Source of the DNA: JBGQAS01 sp963699305
GTDB taxonomy: Bacteria > Chloroflexota > Anaerolineae > Anaerolineales > Anaerolineaceae
Reading direction: 5' to 3'
NCBI GenBank assembly: GCA_963699305.1
Contig: OY969431.1
Location: 1,116,001-1,180,000, forward strand
Length of the DNA stretch: 64,000 nt
Shown here: positions 37,138 to 45,568 of the stretch, in pieces
Position numbering within the stretch: position 1 is the first letter of the stretch
Layout of the letters: each line of letters opens with the position of its first letter
The notes under the pieces: generated by a model
The model's database searches: none
What the model was told of the DNA's origin: nothing
What the model saw: only the letters and a program-made list of their open reading frames with translations
Program-made: the position numbers and the translations under genes

Positions 37138-37805
37138 AAATCCTTCGCTGGCTTCTGTCGTTTCTTGTCTCATTAGGGTTGGTACTTTTCATTGTAATTA
37201 CGTCCATTCGGTTAATGCTGACACCCCTGACACCTGAGATTCAATATCATTTATCAAATTTTCCATCGGATCCCTACGGATTTACTCTCCAGGAGCGCTT
37301 AAACTGGTCCAAGATTTCAATCCGTTATTTAACGGATAATTTACCCCTCTCCTTCTTACAAGATCAAAAACTTGCTGATGGCAATCCGCTCTATAACGAG
37401 CGTGAATTGAGCCACATGTTCGATGTCCAAATTTTGATCCGATTTGTGATGATCGCCTGGATCATTCTTGGTATTCTACTATTAACTGCCCGTTATTTAT
37501 TCTGGCGTTGGAAGCGATTACCGGAATATTTCCGCGCCTTATCAACCGGAGGATGGCTGGCAGTTGGTCTTATCGTAGCAGTCCTCGCAGCAGTCATGAT
37601 CGATTTTGATGGGTTGTTCACCGCATTTCACCAGATATTTTTTACAGGTGATACCTGGCTTTTCTATTATTCCGATTCACTCATCCGTCTTTTCCCCATG
37701 GAATTTTGGTCCAACGCCTTTATCGCTGTCGGCGCGCTTACCATAATTGCTGGTCTGCTGTTTGGAATTTTGGGCAATCATTATCGTTTGAAAGCATCCA
37801 AATAA
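37134..37805 (+). CDS. TIGR01906/DUF1461 integral membrane protein
   Basis: 223 aa from ATG 37134, overlapping the previous stop (ATGA), with GGAG upstream. Four helices: 4-25, about 100-122, 137-158, 195-215. NERELSHMFDVQIL and DSLIRLFPMEFWSNAF are the conserved motifs of TIGR01906. Function unknown; coupled to the spermidine-synthase-like gene. Confidence 0.82.
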   Translation: MKILRWLLSFLVSLGLVLFIVITSIRLMLTPLTPEIQYHLSNFPSDPYGFTLQERLNWSKISIRYLTDNLPLSFLQDQKLADGNPLYNERELSHMFDVQILIRFVMIAWIILGILLLTARYLFWRWKRLPEYFRALSTGGWLAVGLIVAVLAAVMIDFDGLFTAFHQIFFTGDTWLFYYSDSLIRLFPMEFWSNAFIAVGALTIIAGLLFGILGNHYRLKASK

Positions 37806-37842
37806 CAAATGAGCGGGTGAGAAATTCACCCGCTCATTTGTT
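37804..37842. terminator. Strong bidirectional terminator
   Basis: A 17-bp perfect stem, 37804-37820 with 37826-37842, and a 5-nt loop. It separates convergent genes; the T-rich side faces the plus-strand unit. Confidence 0.92.
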
Positions 37843-38587
37843 ATTTTGCCTTACCTTGATTTTTTACCGCCTCCATTGCCTTTTTCACTGCTTCTTCATC
37901 TGCCAGGTAATAGCGTTTAATGGGTTTCAATTCCGCATCCAATTCATATACCAAAGGCACACCCGTTGGAATATTTAATTCAACAATTTCTTTTTCCGGG
38001 ATGTTGTCCAAATATTTCACCAGTGCTCGCAGGCTATTGCCATGTGCAGCGATTAAAACTTTCTTGCCGTTTTTTATACTCGGCGCGATTGTCTCATGCC
38101 AGTATGGCAGGAAACGGTTCACTGTATCTTTCAGGCACTCGGTCAATGGCAGTTCCACCTTACTCAATGCCTGATAGCGTGCATCATGACCCGGGAAGCG
38201 GGGATCATCCGCTGTCAACGCAGGAGGTTGAATATCGTAACTGCGTCTCCAAATAAGCACCTGCTCGTCGCCGAATTTCTTGGCAGTCTCAGCTTTATTC
38301 AATCCTTGTAGTGCTCCATAATGCCGCTCATTTAGCCGCCAGGTATTCAACACCGGTAGCCACATCTGATCCATTTCATCCAGCGCAATCCACAACGTCC
38401 GGATGGCACGTTTGAGCACGGATGTATACGCCAGGTCAAAAGAGAAACCTTCCTCTTTCAAGGACTTACCTGCTTGATGTGCTTCTTGTACGCCTTTTTC
38501 GGAAAGATCAACATCCGTCCAGCCGGTAAAACGGTTTTCCTTATTCCAATCGCTTTCACCGTGACGTAACAAAACTACTTTATACAT
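37841..38587 (-). CDS. gpmA: 2,3-bisphosphoglycerate-dependent phosphoglycerate mutase
   Basis: 248 aa from ATG 38587 (GGAGG 6 bases upstream). LLRHGESDWNKENRFTGW holds the phospho-His; ERHYGALQGLNKAETAKKFG and AAHGNSLRALVKYLD hold the other active-site residues. It interconverts 3- and 2-phosphoglycerate. C-terminus ends at the shared terminator. Confidence 0.95.
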   Translation of the reverse strand: MYKVVLLRHGESDWNKENRFTGWTDVDLSEKGVQEAHQAGKSLKEEGFSFDLAYTSVLKRAIRTLWIALDEMDQMWLPVLNTWRLNERHYGALQGLNKAETAKKFGDEQVLIWRRSYDIQPPALTADDPRFPGHDARYQALSKVELPLTECLKDTVNRFLPYWHETIAPSIKNGKKVLIAAHGNSLRALVKYLDNIPEKEIVELNIPTGVPLVYELDAELKPIKRYYLADEEAVKKAMEAVKNQGKAK

Positions 38588-38614
38588 GCATTCCTCCAAA
38601 CAATGACATTAATT

Positions 38615-38645
38615 TTGTAGCGCAAGAGATACTCTTGCGCTACAA
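38615..38645. repeat. Perfect 14-bp palindrome, REP-like
   Basis: TTGTAGCGCAAGAG (38615-38628) and CTCTTGCGCTACAA (38632-38645) around a 3-nt loop. It lies between gpmA and the ABC ATPase gene. No T tract follows on the strand transcribed here, so it is not a standard terminator. Only one copy is seen in the window. Confidence 0.55.
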
Positions 38646-38667
38646 GGGTTTTCACAAACAGATACAA

Positions 38668-39780
38668 CTAACGGATTGCGACCGGATTTTCAGCGTTTAC
38701 AGATGGATCGAAAATATGGAAATTATCCATGTTGAAGGCAAGCTCCACTTCATCACCGACTGCAAAGCGTGTGCGTGGGTCGACTCTGGCGACAAAACTG
38801 TGCTTCCCACTGACAAGGTACAAAAATATTTCGTTACCCATCAATTCGGTAACATCCACTTTTGTGTGCACTTTTTCAGAGTGAATACCCGGTGGAATAA
38901 AGGCGGGATTGTAAATATCTTCGGGTCGAATCCCGAAAATGATTTCCTTCCCGGCTAGAGCTTGGTATACTTTTTTCTTCGCTTCCGGAATTTTGACGGA
39001 GATTTCACCAGCGTCGATGAAGAGGTTATTCCCATCTTTGCGTAAATGTGCAGGGAAGAAGTTCATTGCTGGAGATCCAATGAATCCAGCCACAAAAAGG
39101 TTATCAGGCTTATCATACAAATGCTGCGGTGTATCCAGTTGCTGCAGGATGCCCTTATCCATGACAGCGATCCGGCTTGCCATGGTCATGGCTTCCGTCT
39201 GGTCATGGGTCACATAAATGAATGTGGTTTTTAACTGTTGGTGCAGCTTGTTGATCTGTGCGCGCGTCTGGACGCGTAGCTTGGCATCCAGGTTGGAAAG
39301 TGGCTCATCAAAGAGGAAGACTTTTGGCTCGCGAACGATGGCGCGTCCTACCGCCACACGCTGCCGTTGCCCGCCGGAAAGCTCACGCGGTTTCCGTTTG
39401 AGCAAGCCTTCGATTCCAAGGATTCCGGCAGCTTTATTGACACGCCGTTTGATCTCTTCCTTGGCGACTTTCCTCAATTTCAGACCAAATGCCATATTGT
39501 CGTATACCGACATGTGCGGATAAAGGGCATACGATTGGAACACCATTGCTATGTCGCGGTCTTTGGGCGGGATGTCGTTGACAACTTTATCACCGATCAA
39601 GACTCGTCCTGAGGTGACTTCTTCCAGACCTGCCAGGCAGCGCAGTGCTGTCGTCTTGCCGCAGCCCGAAGGTCCCACAAGAACCAGGAATTCCTTATCC
39701 TCAATCTTGATGTTCAGATCTTTGAGCGCGGTCACTTCACCGAACTTCTTTTCAACGTGATCGTACGTTACGCTTGCCAT
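38668..39780 (-). CDS. Sugar ABC transporter ATPase (MsmX/UgpC/MalK family)
   Basis: 370 aa. VGPSGCGKTTALRCLAGLE is Walker A, LSGGQRQRVAVGRAIVREP the signature, VFLFDEPLSNLDAKLR Walker B and YVTHDQTEAM the H loop. Residues about 240-370 form the C-terminal TOBE/regulatory domain of this family. Such ATPases often serve several sugar importers; no permease or binding protein lies near, which suits a shared ATPase. RBS AGGAGG. Confidence 0.93.
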   Translation of the reverse strand: MASVTYDHVEKKFGEVTALKDLNIKIEDKEFLVLVGPSGCGKTTALRCLAGLEEVTSGRVLIGDKVVNDIPPKDRDIAMVFQSYALYPHMSVYDNMAFGLKLRKVAKEEIKRRVNKAAGILGIEGLLKRKPRELSGGQRQRVAVGRAIVREPKVFLFDEPLSNLDAKLRVQTRAQINKLHQQLKTTFIYVTHDQTEAMTMASRIAVMDKGILQQLDTPQHLYDKPDNLFVAGFIGSPAMNFFPAHLRKDGNNLFIDAGEISVKIPEAKKKVYQALAGKEIIFGIRPEDIYNPAFIPPGIHSEKVHTKVDVTELMGNEIFLYLVSGKHSFVARVDPRTRFAVGDEVELAFNMDNFHIFDPSVNAENPVAIR

Positions 39781-39858
39781 TTCTTCCTCCTTTTGGTTTG
39801 TATATAGTGATTGAATTATAGACCTTAGAGGTTAAAATGCGCAAGTCGATCAAGGGAT

Positions 39859-39889
39859 AAAAAATGAGCGAAGGGAACCCTTCGCTCAT
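39859..39889 (-). terminator. Intrinsic terminator after the class V aminotransferase
   Basis: On the minus strand ATGAGCGAAGG (39889-39879) pairs with 39874-39864 over a 4-nt loop, then six U residues follow (39864-39859). Confidence 0.88.
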
Positions 39890-39902
39890 CAATCGGATGG
39901 AA

Positions 39903-41007
39903 TTAATCTTTTTGGAAACCAGTCAATCCTTCGATAACATCGTCAATATCGGTTTCCGTGAGGATGGGTGACATGTGACCTACTCTGAATATTTTCTCCT
40001 TCAACGCGCCTAATCCGGGAGAGATCCTGATATGATGTACTCTTCCAAGATATTCGACAATCTTCAAGCTGGAGATTCCCTCCGGTGCCAATCCTGCTGT
40101 GAGTACAGGTGATAACGCGTCATCCGGAGTGAAAGGAGGCATCCCTACTTTGCGCAAGCCTTCACGCAGGCGAAGTGCAAATGACCTGTATCGTTTCAGG
40201 CGGGTATCGATACCCTCTTTCATCAGCTCATCCAGTGCCATTTTTAGCGCAACTACATTACTGGTTGCCATTGTCACGGGAGAAGGATGCCAGTCGCCCC
40301 ATTCCGTGGCATATTTCCGCCATGTTTTCAGGTCGCAGTACCAACCGTGTGCCTTGTTGGGATTTCGATCGATGGCTTCCCAGCCGCGTTTGCTTACAGC
40401 ACAAGGAGCCAGACCGGGGGGTGTACCCAGGCATTTTTGTGTCGCTGAAGCGCACAAGTCGATGCACCAATCATCCATCATAAAAGGTACACCACCCAGA
40501 GATGAGACAGCATCGACAACAAAATACCCGCCATGATTACGGACGTTGGCACCAATGGCATCTATCGGATTTTGTACTGTGGTCGAGGTTTCCAAATGTA
40601 CTACTACTGCGCCTTTGGCATCAGGATGTGAGTTAAATGCTGCGTCAAAATCACTGGCACGCAACGGTTTTCCCCATTCAGCTGTCACTGGTATCACCTT
40701 CAGCCCATTTCCTTGGGCAATGCTCACCAAACGGTCACCGAAAAATCCATTCGTGCCAACGATGATTTTCTCACCCGTGGAAAAAGCAGATCCCAGGCAA
40801 GCATCGATCGCAACAGTACCGGATCCAACCATGAGGAATATATCGGCTTGTGTATTGAAGACTTTTTTTTAAAATCACTAGCGTGTCATTATAAAAAGCC
40901 GTCCATTCCGCTCCATAATGAGGCCGGACAGGGCTTCCCATGGCACCCAAAACACTTTTCGATACTTCGACAGGACCGGGGATCATCAATTTTTCAGGCA
41001 AATCCAT
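39903..41007 (-). CDS. Class V aminotransferase, serine/alanine-glyoxylate type (frameshifted)
   Basis: About 368 aa. LMIPGPVEVSKSVLGAM and RPHYGAEW start the family. VGSGTVAIDACLGSAF is the PLP phosphate site and SATQKCLGTPPGL carries the PLP Lys. It swaps the amino group between serine, alanine or ureidoglycine and glyoxylate; the donor cannot be told by eye. The frame changes near 40862-40870 in an eight-base T/A run, where one base seems extra. RBS AGGAGAGG. Confidence 0.88.
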
Positions 41008-41106
41008 TCATCCTCTCCTCATATGACTTCCCAATGTATCCTAGCATTCTGCTTGGAAATCAGGTAGCACGATTCATCATAAAAGTTGGCATGACCAATA
41101 TACTTG

Positions 41107-42231
41107 TTAATGAAGCTCCTTTTGGTACAAACGATGGACTTTAAAGAATTCGATTCCCATGTCCCTTAATTCATTTTGCATCCGGTCATTCTCAACTCCG
41201 ATCTGGACAAGATCGGCATGTTTAAAGTGACCTTCCAGGACACTGTAATACATTTCACTAAAAAGGATCGCTGTTCCACCCATCCCGCGATATTGTTCCA
41301 GGATACCCGCGCCATTGATATTCACCCACTCAGTCCGTTGCATCTCACGGAACATATCCCACCACCCCAATGGAAACAATTTCCCTTTTTGGCGTTGGAC
41401 AGCCTTTGAAATGTCTGGATAAGCAAATAGAAAACCAACCAGTTCTTCACCTTTCATTAATATCTTTATGAAACGTGGATCTGCAAACCAAAGGATCTGG
41501 TTGGCCATCGTGCGGGCTTCCTCATTGGTAAGTGGGACATTTCCCGATGTACCCTCAAGAGCACCGTTGTAAAGGTCTTTCAACTTGGGAACAAGTCTCA
41601 ATAAATCAGCCCGCGTTTTGAACCGTTCGACATGCAACCCTTTACGTTCTTGTACCATCTTGGAAATTTCGTGGATTTTTTGCGGAAATTGCTTCTCAGT
41701 GTACATATGACCCGAAACGATATCGGTCATTTTACTGAATTTTTCCTGTTCGATTAATGTTGGGTAATAAGCAGGATTATAAGGAATCCCAAATGCTGGC
41801 CTGTGTTCGAACCCGGAAATCAACAAACCCAATCCGTCCAGGGCAGTAAATCCTTTGGGACCAATTATTTTGTTGAGTTTTTGTCTTCTTGCCCAATTGA
41901 TTCCAGTTTCAAATAATTGATGGGCAATGCTTTGATTGTCTCGGCATTCAAACAAGGAAAAGAACGCAGTTTTCTCGTGATTGAAATCGTTATACCGCCG
42001 GTTATTTAGGATCGCCAACCTGCCAACTGGAGTTCCATCGGATTGTAAAGCTAAAAGGAAAAACGCTTCCGAATGGTCATAATATGGATTCTTGTTCCTG
42101 TCCATCGCTCGTGATAAATCTCCCTCCAGTGGCGGGACCCATTGGGGGTTGTTTCGATAAATGGAAAAGGGAAATTCGATAAATTTCTTTACTTCTTTTC
42201 GATCTGTGGTGTTGACTTCAATTATTTGCAT
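41107..42231 (-). CDS. GNAT-related N-acyltransferase-like protein, paralog B
   Basis: 374 aa, co-linear with paralog A at 17588-18715 over its whole length by shared motifs (WVPP near 33, GPKGF near 123, YRGMGG near 320). No better functional clue. No strong RBS before the ATG. It lies 99 bp from the aminotransferase on the same strand and may be co-transcribed with it. Confidence 0.7.
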   Translation of the reverse strand: MQIIEVNTTDRKEVKKFIEFPFSIYRNNPQWVPPLEGDLSRAMDRNKNPYYDHSEAFFLLALQSDGTPVGRLAILNNRRYNDFNHEKTAFFSLFECRDNQSIAHQLFETGINWARRQKLNKIIGPKGFTALDGLGLLISGFEHRPAFGIPYNPAYYPTLIEQEKFSKMTDIVSGHMYTEKQFPQKIHEISKMVQERKGLHVERFKTRADLLRLVPKLKDLYNGALEGTSGNVPLTNEEARTMANQILWFADPRFIKILMKGEELVGFLFAYPDISKAVQRQKGKLFPLGWWDMFREMQRTEWVNINGAGILEQYRGMGGTAILFSEMYYSVLEGHFKHADLVQIGVENDRMQNELRDMGIEFFKVHRLYQKELH

Positions 42232-42360
42232 GTTCTATTCTTTTTGGGGAGTTGCGTACTCATGTATTATATGTGAATGTGATTTTTCTAGCATCTTTTC
42301 ATTATAGAATATTTGTGCTATAATGTGGTTAATTGTTTAATATTTTACTTGGGAGGGATC

Positions 42361-42720
42361 ATGGAAAATCAAATTGCATTTTGTGGTTTGGATTGCAGCA
42401 CGTGTGACGCCTTCATAGCCACGCAAGCCAATGATATTCCAGCAAAACATCATGTTATTGAGAATTGGGAAAAAATGTTTAATGCCAAGGGGCTCACCCT
42501 GGAGTATGTCAGCTGTGATGGTTGTCACGCCACTTCAGGTAGATTGTGCGGTCATTGTTTGGAATGTAAAATCCGCATGTGTGGCATATCAAAAAGTATT
42601 CAAAATTGTGCATATTGCAACGAATTTGAAAATTGCGAGCTTATCCAAAGCTTCATTAAAAATGTTCCTGTCGCCCGACAAAATTTGGAAACCATCCATT
42701 CAAGCCTGACAGGAGGTTAG
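42361..42720 (+). CDS. DUF3795-like Cys-rich protein
   Basis: 119 aa. Twelve or more Cys: FCGLDCSTCDAF, SCDGCHA, CGHCLECKIRMCG and CAYCNEFENC. The pattern fits DUF3795, a presumed metal-binding domain of anaerobes. An extended -10 (TGC-TATAAT, 42316-42324) and RBS GGGAGG precede the ATG. The stop overlaps the region of the glycosylase start (1-bp gap), so they form one unit. Confidence 0.8.
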   Translation: MENQIAFCGLDCSTCDAFIATQANDIPAKHHVIENWEKMFNAKGLTLEYVSCDGCHATSGRLCGHCLECKIRMCGISKSIQNCAYCNEFENCELIQSFIKNVPVARQNLETIHSSLTGG

Positions 42721-42721
42721 C

Positions 42722-43531
42722 ATGCCTGAGCTTCCAGAAATTACATCGCGGGCAAGGGAGATGGACAAGGCACTTACCGGGAAAACCATTGCCACCATCG
42801 AGATCAAGCAAAAACAATGTCTAAATGTTACAGAGAAGGTTTTTAATAAATCCCTTTTGGGTGCTACCATCAACCGGGTATCTTCAAAAGGAAAATGGAT
42901 CCTCGTGGAAACATCCCAAGGTTGGTTGCTGATCAATCTTGGCATGGGGGGAGAGATCCTCTTGAAAACAGATGGAACTCTGCCTAAAAAGCATCGATTC
43001 GTCCTTGGCTTTTCAGATGGTGCACAGCTGGTCATCAACTTTTGGTGGTTCGGTTATATCCATTATGTCAAATATAACCAGCTTCAGCTTCACCCGATGG
43101 TGGGCAAACTCGGTCCCAATATCTTGGATCTCACCTTCCCAGACTTCAGAGCTCTTTTGGATAAACAGCGTGGAAAGTTGAAAGCCTTTCTACTGGATCA
43201 ATCGAAGATGGCGGGTATCGGCAATGCATATATTCACGATATTCTCTTCTTCGCCAAATTGCATCCTCTCTGCCAAATCCCTAAATTGGACGAAAACGCT
43301 GTGCGTTCCCTTTTTGATGCCATCCATCGTGAAATGGAAATAAGCCTGGAAAAAGGCGGAGCATTTTACGAATTGGACTTGTATGGGAAACCGGGTGGTT
43401 TTTCAGAAAAAGACATCATTATCGGTTATCGCGAAGGGAAACCTTGCCCGGTTTGCTCCACCCCAATCCAAAAGATTAAAACCGGTTCAACAAGCAGTTT
43501 TATTTGTCCGGAATGTCAAAAACTGGTTTGA
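42722..43531 (+). CDS. Fpg/Nei-family DNA glycosylase
   Basis: 269 aa. N-terminal MPELPEI gives the catalytic Pro2 and Glu3; KGKWIL carries the conserved Lys; LLINLGMGG the helix; MAGIGNAYIHDILF the H2TH motif; and CPVCSTPI...CPECQK the zinc finger. It excises oxidised bases and nicks abasic sites. Whether it prefers 8-oxoG (MutM) or pyrimidines (Nei) is unclear from sequence. Confidence 0.92.
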   Translation: MPELPEITSRAREMDKALTGKTIATIEIKQKQCLNVTEKVFNKSLLGATINRVSSKGKWILVETSQGWLLINLGMGGEILLKTDGTLPKKHRFVLGFSDGAQLVINFWWFGYIHYVKYNQLQLHPMVGKLGPNILDLTFPDFRALLDKQRGKLKAFLLDQSKMAGIGNAYIHDILFFAKLHPLCQIPKLDENAVRSLFDAIHREMEISLEKGGAFYELDLYGKPGGFSEKDIIIGYREGKPCPVCSTPIQKIKTGSTSSFICPECQKLV

Positions 43532-43536
43532 ATTTC

Positions 43537-43566
43537 TTGACGTCCAACTTTGATGTGTGTTAAAAT
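43537..43566 (+). promoter_or_regulatory. Promoter of the ABC exporter operon
   Basis: -35 TTGACG (43537-43542), 18-bp spacer, -10 TAAAAT (43561-43566). Predicted start near 43573, which makes a leader RNA of about 190 nt before the first ABC gene. Confidence 0.7.
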
Positions 43567-43589
43567 GAACCATCAGGATGGACTGCGTC

Positions 43590-43679
43590 ATGAATAAAAA
43601 TCTCATTGAGTACCTTTGCATGAAAGCCGTTTCTACAAGCGGACACGTTCATGCATTTTCGCGCAGAGCACTTGTGTAA
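43590..43679 (+). CDS. 29-aa leader peptide of the ABC exporter operon
   Basis: ATG AAT AAA to TAA encodes MNKNLIEYLC followed by MKAVSTSGHVHAFSRRALV. AGGATGG lies 9-15 bases upstream, about 17 nt after the predicted transcript start. It ends 28 nt before an intrinsic terminator. Its codons overlap two RNA segments that can pair with each other or with the terminator (43617-43624 with 43648-43655). Short leader ORFs of this kind sense ribosome stalling, for example BmrB upstream of bmrCD. No homologue of the peptide is recognised. Confidence 0.55.
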   Translation: MNKNLIEYLCMKAVSTSGHVHAFSRRALV

Positions 43680-43707
43680 TTAACTATTTTTCTAGAAGTT
43701 CATTATG

Positions 43708-43737
43708 ACGGGCTCACATGCGAGCCCGTTTTTTCTT
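43708..43737 (+). terminator. Intrinsic terminator/attenuator before the ABC exporter genes
   Basis: ACGGGCTC (43708-43715) and GAGCCCGT (43722-43729) with a 6-nt loop, then TTTTTCTT. It sits between leader ORF and first structural gene, inside the operon, so some event must permit read-through. The 5' arm plus loop can instead pair with 43615-43630. Confidence 0.8.
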
Positions 43738-43762
43738 AGTCCGTTTTCGTAAGGAGAGTTGC

Positions 43763-45568
43763 GTGTCAGTAGAATCAAATCAGAATTTTGACCTTCGCAA
43801 AGCATTGGCAAAGAACCGACTCGTCGGGTTGTGGCGATTGATGTCCGGCTACCAATGGCATTATCTGTTTGCAACCATATGCCTGGGTATCGCTGCCATG
43901 GCCAAGACCACCACTTACTTGCTACTGCGCTATTTTGCTGATAATTATTTCCCCGCCAGAAATGCGGTCGTACCCTTATACATGATTGCTTTAGGATTTG
44001 TTGGTTTGGCATTTATCGAGGGTGGATTTAGCTTTAAGTGGCCGCTTGGCTGCAAGAACAGCGGAAAGCATCACCCGTCGGCTGCGCAATTTCCTTTACG
44101 ACCACATCCAGCATTTGACATATACCTACCATGACAAGATGCAGACAGGAGAGTTGATTGAACGTTGTACGTCCGATGTGGATGCCTTGCGTCGTTTCTA
44201 CAACGACCAGGCGATTGGTGTTGGCAGGATTGTCCTACTGTTTGTCATCAATTTCATTGCTTTATTGAATCTCAACGTTAAGTTAGCACTCGTCTCCATC
44301 ATCGTCGTGGTTCCCCTTGTCATTGTCTCTGCTTTTTTCTTAAGAAATTATCCAAGGCATATGAAAAATACCAGGAACAGGAAGCCATCCTTTCTACCAC
44401 ATTGCAGGAAAACCTCACCGGAGTTCGGGTGGTAAAAGCGTTTGCCCGTCAGGAGTATGAGAAGGATAAATTTGAGAAAGATAACAAGGAGAAATTCCTG
44501 CGTGGAAAAAACCTTCTGAAAATGCATTCGCTTTTTTGGCCAATCTCCGATACTTTGTGTGGGTTGCAGATCCTGGGCGGTTTCCTGTTCGGTGCACTTC
44601 TCGCAATTCATGGCGAGATCACGATCGGTACCTACCTTGCTTATGCCGGTTTGGTGGTCTGGATCATTTTTCCCATGCGCAATCTCGGAAGATTGATCGT
44701 GCAGGTTTCGACTGGTATGGTGTCATACACTCGTGTCATGGAAATTATCAAGGTCAATCGTGAACCGTTGGACAAAGGAAGTTTTCATCCCAGCGCGAAC
44801 ATTGTTGGTAACGTGGAATTCAAGGGTATCGGTTTTGCTTATAAGAAGAACGAACCCGTTCTGGAAGGTATTTCTTTTCGCTGCAAGTCAGGTCAGGCAA
44901 TAGCACTGCTCGGATCTACGGGGTCGGGGAAAACCACTCTTGTTAACTTGCTCCCGCGTTTCTATGAATATACGTCCGGGAAAATCCTGTTGGATGGTGT
45001 GGAACTGAAGAAATATTCACGTCGCTTCCTGCGCAGTCAGATTGGCATCGTCGAACAGGAACCGTTCTTATTCTCGCGGTCCATTGAAGAGAATATTAAG
45101 TATGGTGTCGATAGAGAAGTCACCCATGCAGAAGTTGAGCATGCAGCCAAGGCAGCCGCTATTCATGATGTCATCACCTCGTTCCCGCAATCCTACAATA
45201 CTCTGGTCGGCGAAAAAGGTGTCACATTGTCCGGTGGTCAAAAACGACGCGTTGCTATTGCTCGTACATTGCTCAAAGATCCCCGTATTTTGATTCTGGA
45301 TGATTCCACGTCATCCGTCGATACGGAAACAGAAGCGGAGATTCGCGCTGCTTTGGAAAACCTGATGAAAGCCCGGACTACATTCATCATTGCTCATCGC
45401 ATTCAATCCATCATGAATGCTGACCTGATTTTGGTTTTGGACAAAGGCCGCATTATCCAGCGTGGTACCCATGCACAACTTTTGAAAAGAGAAGGAATTT
45501 ACCGCAAAATATTTGATATTCAAACCCGTATTGAAGTGGAATTGGAAAAGGAAATCGCGCATGCCTGA
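43763..45568 (+). CDS. ABC exporter half-transporter A, non-catalytic site partner (two frameshifts)
   Basis: About 601 aa. GTG start at 43763 with AAGGAG 6 bases upstream. Six membrane helices, then the ATPase: LLGSTGSGKTTLVNLLPRF (Walker A), VTLSGGQKRRVAIARTLLKDP (signature), ILILDDSTSSVDTETE (Walker B) and IIAHRIQSI. The catalytic Glu after Walker B is Asp, the mark of the degenerate half in BmrC- or TM287-type pairs. The frame breaks near 44033-44040 (one extra A) and 44340-44345 (one missing T). It overlaps half B by 8 bp. Confidence 0.9.

Noticed and set aside
38615..38645. Palindrome as the terminator of the ABC ATPase gene
   Set aside because: No U tract follows on the minus strand and the loop is only 3 nt.
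43590..43679. Leader ORF as a stand-alone small protein gene
   Set aside because: Its position between promoter and terminator and its overlap with alternative hairpins fit a cis-acting leader better; a separate function cannot be excluded.
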